Notes: generated from the letters alone by a model not told the origin. A DNA stretch of 64,000 nucleotides from Botryococcus braunii (GCA_002005505.1 KV908523.1:245584-309583); one strand, 5' to 3'; shown: positions 32,550 through 44,750, numbered from the stretch's first letter. A program made the numbers and translations.

Positions 32550-35500
32550 ATGGCGACGATCAATTCCGAGGCCAACACCGCCTTTTCCGCTGAGTTTGTC
32601 GACGCTCTAGCAGCTATCTTTCAGAAGAGTGAAGTGAATTGTCCATTTAGGAATTACTTGCTTAACTTCATTCAAAATCCAGACGGCTATTCCAGCCACC
32701 ACAAAGGGTTAATTCTAGCATGCGCAAACAATTCGCGCACGTTCAGTAGTTGGGTGCAAAACTTTGCATCATTAGGCACAGCTTTTGTGAACACCGACAA
32801 GAACGAAGAATTTCAGCGGACAGTTAACCGACACTTTGACAACGTGGACGCTCTGAATTTCGGTGAATGGCTCGAGGAGTCGCAGCGGCTTTACGACCAG
32901 TGGGGCAGAAGCTCGACGGACAGGGACGACCTTGATCAAGGTCCTCATGAGGAAAGCCTTTCCCCTACCTCGCATGTTAATATGCCGGTGAATATGCCTG
33001 TACCCGCTGCTACGCCCATACCTATGGAGACGGAACCACTTGCACCGGTACCTGAGCTTTTAAACTTATTGACCAAGGAAGAGTTACTGACTGTTGCGCT
33101 AACGACTAAGCCTTCGGCTGTGTCAGCCAAAACTTGGCTATCAATGACGACCGCAGAGCGAAAAATAATGATGACCGGCGCGGACGCCACCTCTGGTACT
33201 CCCCCACCTTCGCGCTTGATTGTGGACTCTGTTGAACCAGTTGGAACATCTACTGTTTTCACGGGTCATAAGCCCAACAGGTTTTCAAAGAATAAATACA
33301 GTGATAAGATGTTGCCTCCGCCCGAAAAATTTACGGGAGCACTCACGGGGGTATCCATATCTTTGTTTCTGAATCAGATGCATGTATATCTATCGACACG
33401 ATTAGGAATATCAACACCCATTGAACACGAGTGGGGAACATTGCTTTTTAATCATTTGGGCGGTGATGCCCTCGACCTGGTGCACGCCAGGATGGAAGCC
33501 GTAAAGCGGCCTTTAACGTGGACAGAGACTTGTTCTCTGCTGGAAAATGCGTTTGTGGATCTCTCGCACAACGCAGTGTACTTGGGAGAACAGATTGACT
33601 CCCTTACTTATAAAGATTTTGAGAATAAGGGCGGGCTTATGGCGTTCTGCCACGCTTTCCAGTCTTTGGCCACAAAGCTGGGATCTCGGAGGTCTGACGA
33701 AGACCACATTAAACATTTGTATAATGTGTTACCTGGGCGCATGTGCGCCATGCTGACTGCCAAGTTTGATTTTTTCCAGCAGGTGAAACTAACCGATGTA
33801 CTCCGTGCATTACGCACTTCAAGATTTGGCCTAGAGCATCCCAACAACAACACCATTAAGGCCAAGGACTCACGGATGAGTGCAGGGCGTTTTGGCTCAA
33901 ACTCTCGGGGAGGTTACACTCCTCGTGGCTCCTCCGCTAATCGGGGTGATGCCTACCACTATCGTGGGGGCTACAACAACAATCGCTCTTGGCAGCGTTC
34001 GAGCGACGCAAGAGGACCAACAACACCCAACAATCATGGCAACTTCGCCAATAGCAACCAGGACAGCAACAAACGTCGCCGTACGGCTTTTGACTTCGTA
34101 AAGGATAACAAGGTGACTTCACTTTGTGATTTCAATGCACGATTGGAGCAACTTAACTCCACTGAACTCGCCTCCGAGTTTGAAGGTTCGTGTAACTTAC
34201 CCTACTCGAGCGGGCTGCGGAAATCTATCTTAGATCCCCACACGAGTAAGCAAGAGTTTCAAAGAACTCTCAACGAACAAAACCAATTCGTAGGTATGGG
34301 CGATAACTCCCAATTTTCTCGCGTGTTTGGGTCGAAACACGAACCTGCTTTTGATATGTCAGCTTCGGGCTATGTTGCAGGCCAACTCATAACGGTCAAA
34401 CTTGACACTCAAGCATCAACATCATTTCTACCAAGCCACTTGGCGCGAGCAGCGGGAGTTTGCTTGGGCGCAACGGATAAGAGCACCTCTGCTTCAGTTG
34501 CAGACGGGCATCGCCTTAATGTTTATGGCATATATCAGTGCCCTTTCACACTTAATGGACATAATTTAAAAGCCCAATGTGTTGTTGCTGATCTACCGGG
34601 GGACGTTTTGTATTTGGGAAGAGATTGGTTGACAACTATGGGAGCCAAACTCGACTTTATGGATGGTTCGTTTTCATTAAGCATTGGGAAAACCAAAGTA
34701 GAATTTCAAGCTGTTGAAGAACATTTAGATTCAAATCAGACGCTCCATGCCGTGTTGTGTTCATTACAGTTAAATGGTTCTGCAGACTTGAGCCAAAGGC
34801 TTGCGTCGGCTAACCCCTTGGTGGCCGAGATACTGACTGAGTATCAGGACTTGTTTCCTGAGAGTTTACCTGCAGGGTTACCTCCATACAGAGGGACGCA
34901 ACATGTAATTGATTTGGACCCAACGATCCCAATAAAGCCTGGCTACTTGCCACGCCACTCTCCAAAGGAGAAGCAAGCGATTGAAGCAACAATTGGACAG
35001 CTGTTGGCTTTGGGGCTAATTGAGGAGAGTACAAACCCATTTTTTGCACCTGTATTACTTGTCGAAAAGAAAGATGGTTCTTTTAGAATGGTTGTTGATT
35101 ATAGGAGGTTGAACGCTGCAACAATAAAAAACAATGCTCCGATCCCCCGCTTAGATGAAACATTGGATGAACTTGCGGGTGCTAAGTATTTCACGTCTTT
35201 AGATTTACATAGTGGGTATCATCAACTTAGACTTTCTGATCAGGATGTCCCAAAAACATCCTTCAAAACACACATGGGGCAGTTCCAGTTTTAAGTCTTA
35301 CCATTTGGACTTTCTAATGCTCCTGCGACTTTTCAAACTGCAATGAATAAGGTATTTGCTAAGTACTTGCACAAGTTTGTCGTGATATATTTAGATGATA
35401 TCATGATTTACAGTAAAACTAAAGATGAGCACCTGCAACACTTGAAACTTGTCATGCAGTTATTGCGGGACAATCGGTTTTATTTGAAACTGTCAAAATG

Positions 35501-38077
35501 TTCCTTCATGGAGACATGGACACTGTTTTTGGGGTTTTATGTGGGGCCAGAGGGGATCAAACCTGACCCAGCAAAAGTGGCTGCAGTGCAAGCTTGGGCT
35601 ACCCCAACTTCATTGACTGACGTTAGAGCCTTTCTGGGGCTCTGCAATTTTTTCAGACGTTTTGTGCAGGGATTTACAGCACTGGCCTTGCCACTGATTC
35701 ACCTCACCAAGAAGGACGTCTCATTCAAGTGGACTGCAGCATGCCAAGAGGGGTTTGAAGGGCTTAAGGCCGCACTCACAGAAGCGCCAGTACTTCAGGC
35801 ACCTGATCCCTCCCTTCCTTATACGTTAGTTACTGATGCATCGGGATATGGGATGGGAGCTGTCTTAATGCAAAATAGTAAACCAATTGCCTATCTATCC
35901 AAGCGATTTTCTAGTGCTGAACTCAATTATTCTGTGTCTGAGCAAGAGCTCTGTGCCACAATTTATGCGTTAAAAACATGGAGACATTATTTGGAAGGTT
36001 GTGAAGGATTAACAATTATTACAGATCATCACCCAAACACATTCTTCCAAGGCACACCAGTGCTTAGTAGGAGGCAGGCCAGGTGGTATGAAACCCTTCA
36101 GAGATTTCATTTCACTTGGAAATATGAACCCGGGCACACGAACATTGCTGATCCATTGTCAAGGTGCTCAAACCTCTTACAGCAAGTGCAGGAACACACC
36201 CTGGCTGCTATGACACGGGCCCGCAACCGTGCAGCAGCAACCTCGGAGCCGGCACCGGACAGACACCCACGGGAAGCACCGAGCGCCACCGAGACGGCGC
36301 CATTATTAATTATTAATAAAGATAAGTTCATTCCAACGCGAATTGTGCAAAGTTCTGTCCCCAGCCCTAGTTCCGTCCGTGACCTGCACGCAACGGATCT
36401 GCCGCCCGAGTCCCCAACCCAGACGGCTGTTCCTGAAAATGTTTCGCTTGATTCCGATGTAAATATGTCAAATGACATTGAAAATTGCCCTGTCGGAATA
36501 ATTCATTCCCACAGACAACCTTTTCCCCCTGACCAGGACCTCCCAGGACCTCCTCTGCTAAACCAACTCAAACTCGCATATGAAGCAGACCCTAAGTTTT
36601 CTTTGAATACTTTTGTTGAAGATTTGAAGTTTCATGATGGATTTTATTGGAAAAAGGTTGCACAAGGATACGAACGCATCCTAGTGCCTTCCAACTCAAA
36701 ACTGAGAGAGGCTCTCATCTCTGCCTTCCACGATACCCCTTCCTATGGACATATGGGGGCCAAACGAACTGCTGAAATCATAAGAAGGCATTTTACCTGG
36801 CCAGGGATGCTTGGGGAGGTCAGGCGCTTCATCAAGAGCTGTGACTCTTGCCAACGCAACAAGCCAGATGCACCTGGTCAGAAGGGGCTACTTCAGCCAC
36901 TCCCTATACCAGATAAGCCCTTTGATTCTCTTTCTTTTGATTTTATAACATGTCTCCCACCCACCAATGAGGGGCACAATGCCTTGCTGGTGGTGGTGGA
37001 TCGCCTCACAAAGATGTGCAGACTTATTCCATGTGACTTTCACTGCACGGCGCAAGATGTTGCGCAGCTTTTATTGACGCATGTTTTTAGTATATTTGGG
37101 GTTCCAGAAACCCTCATTTCTGACAGAGACCCCCGTTTCACATCACAATGGTTCCAAGCATGTTGCTTGCAGATGGAGTGAAACAGTGCATGTCATCCCC
37201 ATACCATCCTCAAACGGATGGTCAAACAGAACGAATGAACAGAGTAGTGGAGGACATGCTTAGGCATTTTGTTAACCCACGTGGTTCGGACTGGGATCAA
37301 TTCATCCCTGCTGCACAGCTGGCCATTAACAATGCATTCCAAGAGTCGGTGAAGTCCACCCCCTTCTTTTTGAATTTCGGCAGACACCCACGAGTCCCTG
37401 AGTCCCTTGCATGTCACATACCTTCCCCTCCTATCAGTGATAACCCACCAGCCCTGCCCAACCCCAACTTGTCATCTGCCAAAATGTCTTCTGGGCCCAT
37501 GAACGTGCACTTGCATGATGCCACATTAACGCTTCAAGCTGCTGTAAACCGTCATTCAGCTTGGGAAGAGGCAAAAAATAATATCAAAGTGGCACAAGAA
37601 GCTCAGAAAAAGTATTATGACAAGGGCAGGAAACAACTGGACTTAAAGGAAGGTGACCAAGTTCTGTATTCCACCAAGAACGCAGGACTAAAAACAACAC
37701 TCTGCCGAAAACTTTTACCCAAATGGGCGGGCCCTTTCAAAGTTTTGAAAGTCGTCAATGAAGTTGCATTCAAACTAGATTTTCCACCTCACCTGAAGTG
37801 GCATAATGTCGTACATGTATCTTCATTAAGAAAGTATGTACAAGGTCGACGGAAACCCCCTCCTTTGCCCATCGTGATAGATGGAGAAATCAATTATATT
37901 GTGGAAAGCATTCTGGCACACCAGAGAACCGGCTCTCGCAAGGGCAAACCTTTGTACAAGTATCTCATCAAGTGGGAGGGATATGACCCCACTTACAACT
38001 CATGGGAACCCGAAAGCAACCTGGTGGGGACGTGTGACGGCCCCCTCTCCGTCTACAAGTCTACCCACAGTCTCTGA
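32550..38077 (+). pseudogene. gag-pol: Gypsy 2 gag-pol with chromodomain (one stop, one frameshift)
   Basis: The start is taken at the ATG after the LTR (MATINSEANTAFSAEF), because the frame otherwise runs back into the LTR. Order: gag capsid (PPPEKFTGALTGVSISLFLN), an RG/Asn-rich tail (RGGYNNNRSWQRSSDARG) with no CCHC knuckle, protease with the unusual LDTQASTSF near residue 619, and RT. An in-frame TAA at 35292-35294 falls just before VLPFGLSNAP. Then come YLDDIMIYSKT, RNase H (TDASGYGMGAVLMQNSKP), the HHCC finger (CDSCQRNK), integrase (SFDFITCLPP, ISDRDPRFTS, then after a one-base shift near 37160 HPQTDGQTERMNRVVEDM) and a chromodomain (YIVESILAHQRTG, LIKWEGYDPTYNSWEPE). The two lesions make this copy non-autonomous. 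Confidence 0.93.
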
Positions 38078-38760
38078 CTTGTCAGGGAAGGGGGGCTGGC
38101 GGTGCAAGAGGTGGGCTGGCACAAGTCTCTCCTGGGTGAACTAGGGGACTTAGCCAAAACTTGGGCTCAGTTGCTCTACTAACCATGGGGCCCTTATGGG
38201 GAGGTCACATGGGTCGTCACGTGATACCATTGGACTTTTATGGGGAAGTTCTTTGGTTGCTCACGTGACATTGTTTTGGGAAGTTCAGGGGACGCCTTGA
38301 CTTCCAAGAAAGCTCCGTCGATGACGCGCTTTAAGCGGCAGCCTGGCCAGCTGCCCTTGCACGCCCACCGCCCAAGTGGCGCCCGGGGCAAGTGCGGTCC
38401 TTCGTAGTGACGAGGACATTGGGGGGTCGATATTTACCGCGAAGTTTTCTGGGCGACCGCCTGATCAACGGTCTGCAGCCTTGGGAATTTTGGGAATTCC
38501 GGTAGATGGAGATCCCAGTATATCTGATAGCCCTGAATTTGGGCTTATTTTCTGGCATTTCGCAGACACTTGCACCTGAATCCACGGTATGGGACGTGGA
38601 GGACGGTAGCAGTAGAAATTTGATTGAAGAAGAAGAAAGATATAAATTGAATTGATTGACTTACTCCTTGAGCTTACCTAACCCTCCCTCTCTAGTTGCC
38701 ACTTGGTTTCCTACGCCTATGATATTTCTTGAAGGGGGTCGCATTTAAGGGGGGGGGAGA
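38078..38760 (+). other. Gypsy 2 3' non-coding region and polypurine tract
   Basis: No ORF. It ends in TTTAAGGGGGGGGGAGA (about 38744-38760), directly abutting the 3' LTR. Confidence 0.85.
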
Positions 38761-39028
38761 TGTAACGGTCTCCATCCATACTACTAAACCAGCCTTAGAT
38801 AATATCTCGAAGCCGTCACATGCAGTGGCGGGAATATTGATAGCTGGTTGTACCGGAAGGTACCCTCATTGTTCGCGCCCCTAGGCAGGGACCAGGTCGG
38901 TGCTAGGAGGGAAGGACGACGGAAGACGGAGACATATAATGATATTCATGTAACAAACGATTGATCCACCTGTGTCTCGCCTGTGTCTCAAGCTCTTCTC
39001 TCTCTCTTACTTGCTTCCAGTACTTACA
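38761..39028 (+). repeat. Gypsy 2 3' LTR
   Basis: Same length as the 5' LTR. It differs at T/A and T/C near the start and G/A in the AACAA(G/A)CG motif. Confidence 0.95.
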
Positions 39029-39033
39029 GATAC

Positions 39034-39678
39034 AGTTTTAGCCCTCGTTTGGCAGGCCAATACCCTCGATGTGCCTTCCCTCCATGTTCCCCGCGGTTAG
39101 CCCCTACGGATCCCCAGCTGCAGCTTTGTACTTATGTGCAAAGGTTTGCGCGCCCTACTAAGGCTCAGCGCTCCCGCCTAAATTATCTATCTCTTGGTGT
39201 TTCCAAGGTTCGGATCCTCCTCAGGTTTCGTCTTGGTGTTCATGGCCTTCCCATTGATATGGGCCACTGGCAGCGGCTTCCGCGTCTTGATCGCATGTGT
39301 GATATGTGTGGTTCCGCTGTGGGTGATGAACACCACTTTGTTTTTGACTGTCCCGCTCTTACCCCGGTGCGGGACAGTTACCCTCAGTTGTTGTGCTAGT
39401 CCCTCACGGTCTCTTCGGCAGTTCATTTGGCAAGCTGACTTGTGTGCGGTTGTATGTTTCACCTCAAATGCCTTTTAGGCTCGTGTAGACTTACGCCGGA
39501 TGCGGTGACGTCTGTGGCTGCCCCTCCCCCCTTTTTTCCCCCTTTCCCCGTTTTGTTTACGCCGTTGCGTGTCTAGTCTTTGTTTGGCTACCTCGTGTGG
39601 CCCGGATTTCTTTATTTCGGCTAGCGTGTGTGTCGTGGACATCTTATCATGCCACCGTGGCTGGACAGATGTGGCTCC
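39034..39678 (+). pseudogene. LINE, unit 2, 3' part
   Basis: Continuation of the LINE interrupted at 32265. It encodes [20 protein letters not shown] and the Cys/His motif [20 protein letters not shown], then a C/T-rich 3' region shared with unit 1 (12600-12800). It passes straight into R2. Confidence 0.85.
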
Positions 39679-39852
39679 TTCCTTCTCGAAAGGTACGGGG
39701 TTTACATTGTGGCCACGTCTAGGGCCTACGGTCAAGCACCACACTCCCAACCAAACCTCGACACACAGGTTCGATTCCACGACAGTAAACCTGACAGTAA
39801 TCCTCGGATGGAATTATCCCACCCTTGCTGGCCACAGGAAAACATGGCATAT

Positions 39853-40061
39853 ATGAGAACTGTGTTAGTATTTCGTGCAAGAATTTCCCCCGTGATCGCA
39901 TGTGCAGTATGGGTGAGTCCAGCCTTACATCGGTTCTCCCCGCCATGGATTATGTAATCCATGGCGGGGACAGCCGATGTCAGGCTGGACTCACCCATAC
40001 TGCACACGCGATCACGTGCACGGGGGAAATTCTTGCACGAAATATTAACACAGTTCTCATA
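39853..40061. repeat. Large imperfect inverted repeat in R2 of unit 3
   Basis: Arms 39853-39952 and 39955-40061 are close to reverse complements, centred on GGATTATGTAATCC. The R2 at 14290-14400 has only the right arm, so the left arm is a fold-back duplication specific to this copy. Confidence 0.85.
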
Positions 40062-41218
40062 ATATAAGCACTTAAACGTGTTTTTACATCTTAGGTTTCA
40101 GGGTTTATCGTTCATATCTTAGTGTTCAGGGAAACCCTACCCTGCTTCTCGCTCATGTATCTTATGAGATACAATGCCCTAGGTAATTAGCTTAGATAAT
40201 TATAATTATCTAGGGCAATGTATGTAGATACAATAAGTGGATAACTCGACCCCGAACATGTACTCCTGCATAGAGCCCCAGACTTCATCTCCCTGTGAAG
40301 CCTGTCTAGATACTTTCGTAATTACGCAAGTAAGAACCCTTAAAAGAACCCTTCCATGACTCGGCCTAGGATATCATGACCTCCCAATTGACACTGGCAG
40401 GCAACAAGGGTTCTCCTGTATTGAGAGGGTCTGTACTATGTGTTCATTAGGGCATGCCATTAAATGAGTACCCTCACGAAGTCCCCACCATAAAGCCAAA
40501 ACGCTATTGAAATAGAGAGTGAAAAGCCTCGTACCCAGTTGAGGGACACTTCTAAATAAGGTTAATATTCAGTCAGGACACAAAGCGTGAAGTTTTATAT
40601 AACCCTTTTTTTTTCCGATCCGTGATGATATCCATGTAATATTGCAATGATCGATCATTTCAAAATTACACAACACAGTACTGCAAACGTTAATGGCCCA
40701 TTGGTTTGTAGATCATCCATGCACACTTTCCTTCCGCTTAGGTTTGATATGGACCTCCTATTAACACAATAGTCTGCCAATACTGTTATGGCAGACCTGC
40801 CATAACACTAGTATTATGCTCAAGTCTGATGCATTGGGCACCACCGAGCTTGTAAAGATAACAGAATGGACTCCTTATGCTTACGGTGACCATCAGGGAT
40901 CGCCCAGTATCTATCCTGAGATCATGACCAGCTGATCAGCTTGGAGTGCGGGAAATCTAACTCGCAGGAGAAACGCCTCATTTGCAAGAAGGACACCGAC
41001 ATTGCTGCCAACACTGCAGCAGAAGCAGCAAACACACCAAACCCCCTTGATGAACTGTCATGCACGGAGTACCCCATGGGAATACCCCGTGGCCGTATGC
41101 ATGCTATTGAATTGGCTCCCTTCTCATGGACATTTGTGCCATTATCCATAGCCCCAGGCAAGCAAGGATCATGAACTTGTCTCAATTGCTTTAAATCCAC
41201 ATGGTAACGCTTGCAAAA

Positions 41219-41430
41219 CGGGTCAGCAGACGCATCACCGGCCTTTGCTCATGATCATGTCAAACACGGCGTGCGTATACGTATATAACAGTGTCAGGTG
41301 TCGTGGTGTCATGTACGGGTCAGCAGACGCATTACCGGCCTTTGCTCATGATCATGTCAAACACGGTGTGCGTATACGTATATACCAGTGTCAGGTGTCA
41401 GGTGGTATGTACGTATATACGTACAGACCA
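41219..41430 (+). repeat. About 100-bp tandem duplication in X, unit 3
   Basis: The segment CGGGTCAGCAGACGCATCAC through CAGTGTCAGGTGTC occurs twice in a row (near 41218 and 41317). Units 1 and 2 have it once. Confidence 0.85.
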
Positions 41431-41539
41431 ATGTCAGGTGTCAACCAGTAATATATTCTGACGTCAGACCCCATCTGGTCAACCCCATCTTAGGGTGGGG
41501 GTAAATCCAACCCGGAGGAGATACACCTCAATTGAGGTT

Positions 41540-41651
41540 TTGCTGTAGTGTTGGCAGCAATGTCGCTCGGTGTGTTTTTCTTGCATCTGCACTTGCAAGT
41601 GCAGATGCAAGAAAAACACACCGAGCGACATTGCTGCCAACACTACAGCAA
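41540..41651. repeat. 112-bp perfect palindrome in X, unit 3
   Basis: Arms 41540-41595 and 41596-41651 are exact reverse complements with no spacer. The right arm is the normal X sequence also found near 8010-8065 and 26570-26625; the left arm is an inverted copy found only in unit 3. Confidence 0.95.
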
Positions 41652-41897
41652 ATGCATCAAACCCAACTAACCCCATGGGAGAATGCTTTGTCGTTGTCGT
41701 GTGGTCACTTCAATATGCTGGCAAATAAAAAGCAGATTAGACTGAGACCAAGATCTTCTAGGACGGACGTGTTTTCCTATAAGGCTGGCGCACTTCCGTT
41801 ATAGCCAACTGCGGAAGTGCTTGCAGCTCTTGGTCAGGACAACTCCAGGGTTCTGAGACCATCTCTGAGGGGAGGTGCCACACAGTGGGGGGTACCT

Positions 41898-42057
41898 TGG
41901 CTGATTCGGCAACTGCAGCTTCGGTATCCTCCGAGGAATTAGCAGGCCCAGTCCCAGAAACCCCTCCAGGCTCCCTGGGCAAGTGCCCAACATACTTCAT
42001 TGGGCTCCCGTTCAGTTGCGGCCAGATTGTTAAGACAACCATTACCTTGTACTTCAT
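41898..42057 (-). other. Conserved exon-like block, unit 3
   Basis: MKYKVMVVLTIWPQLNGSPM then GGVSGTGPANSSEDTEAAVA, ending at the same CCAAG|GTACCC border as units 1 and 2. Confidence 0.4.
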
Positions 42058-42199
42058 ATTTGTGCATAGAGAGATCCCGTACAGTTCTCTCTGATTTTCA
42101 TATACAATTACATGAACGCATACATTCTAGAATTGGCCGCTCTGCGTCGCAATTAAGGCGAACATTTCACGCATTATAATCAGTCGCAATCTTCTTCTA

Positions 42200-42754
42200 G
42201 ATGGCCATCTTCTTCAGCATGTAACCCAAATGTAACCCTTATGGGGGTCCCGAGTGTTGCCTGAATGTTGTCGAGTCGCGAGGTCGACCAGATGCCGGTG
42301 CCCGGAACTGCGGATGCATTGTGTAACCATAAAGAATCCCCCTTGGCCCCGATAGTATATCAATATACACGCTTGATATAACGCAAGAATTCGGAAATAC
42401 ACACCTGCTGTGCATATGCGAGCAATTGTTTCGTACGTGAAAACCGCTGAATAACGTCGAAAACCATCTAAAAAAGACTGAAAACTTCAGTGAAAAGCAT
42501 GGTCATGGACTCCAGTGTCTAGAGGTTGTCCCACAAATTTGGACGCTTTTCCGACATTATTCGTCGCGATTCGTACTCGATTCCGATGAACCATTGTTCA
42601 CGAACCGTCGGATCGCGTCGAATTCCGTCATGTTTTCGTACGAAAAGCGTCGACGACATTTGGCGCTCGGTAGTCGTGCGGAACTTTTTTCCGACTCGAT
42701 TCCGTCTCGATCCGTCGCGATTCGACTCGATTCAGCTCCGGGATTTCCGTAGTG
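42200..42754. mobile_element. Unidentified 550-bp insertion with CACTA-like right end
   Basis: Units 1 and 2 read straight through the TCTTCTTC...ATGAA(C/T)GG junction that is interrupted here. The right end, read inward, is CACTACGGAAATCCCGGAGC followed by degenerate TCGA(G/A)TCGG-type repeats, like CACTA subterminal repeats. The left end has no matching inverted repeat, so it may be truncated. TTC occurs on both sides but is part of a TTC run. Confidence 0.4.
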
Positions 42755-43369
42755 TTCTTCATGAACGGCTCTCTTTGCCTCGGTCATATACTCTTCCGCT
42801 GATTCCTATAACACAGACAGCTGCTGTTCCAACAAGTAGGACCAACCGGGGGAGGGACGGAGGTAGGCAGGGGAGATGCGAGGGAGGAAGGAAGGGACCA
42901 GGGGAATTCTCTTTAAGCAGCTGACTGAAGAAGAGAAATTGGGATTCCGAGCCGTGAGGGTAAAGTGGCGACCCGAGAGTGATGATCTGCGCAAGCGAAT
43001 CGCGACGAACTCTACCTAAAAAGGAGGGACGCAATTCACTGAAACCATGCATAACTTGCGAAGGACAAAAACGTTATTTGCCACATCTGCGCTTAATATG
43101 CGGGTATTGGAACGCTGTAAACAGATCTGGATCTGGATTCTGGCACGCTATCACGCTGCCGCCACAGCTTCGCTGTGGTGCAACCGGCGATTCGACAGAT
43201 CACTTAGCGCTTAATGGAATTATGGTTTTGGAACCTTACAGATCTGCGCAGGCTAGATTCTGCCAACACTAATAACCACAGGTGATCATCATACACCACT
43301 AAATGGCCACATGTGCTCAAAACCCCTTACCGTTGTTTGATTATCGCTCCTGCGCCGCGATAATCCCCT

Positions 43370-43644
43370 TCATCTTGCATTGTATGTGTCGTCAAGTTTG
43401 ACACCCCGCCGCAGCCGGTTGACACGTCCCCGGCCCAAACGCTTCCATCTCTCTTGCGCATGGCTGACTTAATGTCAGAGTATATTGTCTCCAGCTTGTT
43501 TGATCATGCACTTTCCTGTAGACAGCCTACTATTGCCATAGTCAGCATGGATGGAGGACTGCTCTCGTTATCTCTCGTGGTCAGCGACACTGATCAGTGG
43601 TGTCGGCGACAACAGGGTATTTGGCAGTACGGTTCAGTTGTAAC
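43370..43644 (+). pseudogene. LINE 5' fragment, unit 3
   Basis: Matches 30120-30370 (DTDQWCRRQQGIWQYGSVV) and then jumps directly to R2. The LINE RT and zinc-finger regions are gone, but the LINE-to-R2 order of the array is kept. Confidence 0.75.
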
Positions 43645-44194
43645 ACCTTGAAAGGTAGGGGGCACTAGTAGATTTCGCAACTATAATTCGATGTGAATTC
43701 GATGCGGAATTCATCCTGGTGTCGGGATGCCGAATTCGCTTCGAATTCGATCCGAATTGACTGTAACACCTTTTCCACGCGTTTTCTGACCAGTTTCGGG
43801 CCGAATTCGGCATCGCTCCTTGATTCGTGATATTGCGAATACAGGCTGAATTCGAATCGAATTCGCATCGCTCATGTATTCTTGACAATGCGAATTCAGG
43901 CTGAATTCGATACGGATTCGATTGAGGATTTGATGGGGCATAGAGGCTGAATTCGATATGTATTCGATACGGATTCGATTGAGGATTAGATGGGGCATAC
44001 AGGCTGAATTCGATATGTATTCGATTCGGTTACATAGCAGTGCAATGTACAGGTCGGATAGTAATGGGTCTGGAATGACATCCCTAGCTCGAGCGAGCTC
44101 AGGTTGTTCAGATAGAACTCTTGTTTTACATGGACCATTAGATTCCAGTACATATAAACCCCATATGTGCCTGTGTATATCCTAACCCGCAAGA

Positions 44195-44525
44195 CTGGGA
44201 CTTACACGCTTGCAAGCACAAGTGTGTGGCATCTAACTTATCAAGGTACAAGACTGCGCTCTCGTCTGGTTCAAGGATGTACGACACGTATCCTAATTAT
44301 ACCCTTCCAAGCATCTCATTGAATGAGTCCAAGCTTACTCTGCCCATGTGCCTGATCCATCCTCACCTGCAAGACTCAGACTTACACACTTGTGTGGCAA
44401 CTTACTTCTCAAGATACAAGACTGCGCTCTCGTCTGGTTCAAGGATGTACGACACATATCTTAGCTTGGTATACCTATACTATCCTACAGGCATACCCTT
44501 GCAAGCATCCCACTGAATGATTCCA
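44195..44525 (+). repeat. Tandem duplication, about 170 bp x 2
   Basis: TACAAGACTGCGCTCTCGTC... with AAGGATGTACGACAC... occurs at about 44245 and 44415, with diverged flanks. Confidence 0.8.
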
Positions 44526-44689
44526 AGGGGCGCCATGCATGGGCGCAAGCACCTCAGTACCAATACCAACTGGCCAGTTGCCACTAATGACATGTTAAAA
44601 GTTGCCAGCATGGTTGTTCATGGACCTTCAAGACATTGAAGTAACACCTTGTGCATTGATCAGATCTAATGAAATCAAAATCATAGAGA

Positions 44690-44698
44690 GCGCGCGCG

Positions 44699-44746
<48 letters not shown>

Positions 44747-44750
44747 CACA
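44690..44750. repeat. (GC)n(CA)n microsatellite
   Basis: A GC run that passes directly into a CA run with one CG interruption. Confidence 0.95.

Larger units (their letters stand above)
32266..39028 (+). mobile_element. Ty3/Gypsy chromovirus 2 (full length, plus strand)
   Basis: 268-bp LTRs at both ends (3 mismatches), perfect 5-bp target duplication GATAC (32261-32265 and 39029-39033), polypurine tract, and gag-pol with a chromodomain. The uninterrupted target CATGGATACAGTTTTAGCCC is present in unit 1 near 12137, which proves insertion into a pre-existing LINE. Confidence 0.97.
39678..43645 (+). repeat. Tandem array unit 3 (R2-R1-X, deleted F-box, short LINE)
   Basis: R2 (39678-40322), R1 (40323-40590), X (40590-41830). 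A deletion then joins '...cagctctt' of X to '...ggacaactcc' of the exon-like block, removing the F-box gene and GAT tract that units 1 and 2 carry. The block 41898-42057 remains, then a 550-bp insertion (about 42200-42754), then LINE 5' sequence (about 42755-43644), joined to R2 at 43645. Confidence 0.8.

Noticed and set aside
37081..37263. 60-aa ORF within Gypsy 2 integrase
   Set aside because: A shadow frame of the integrase core.
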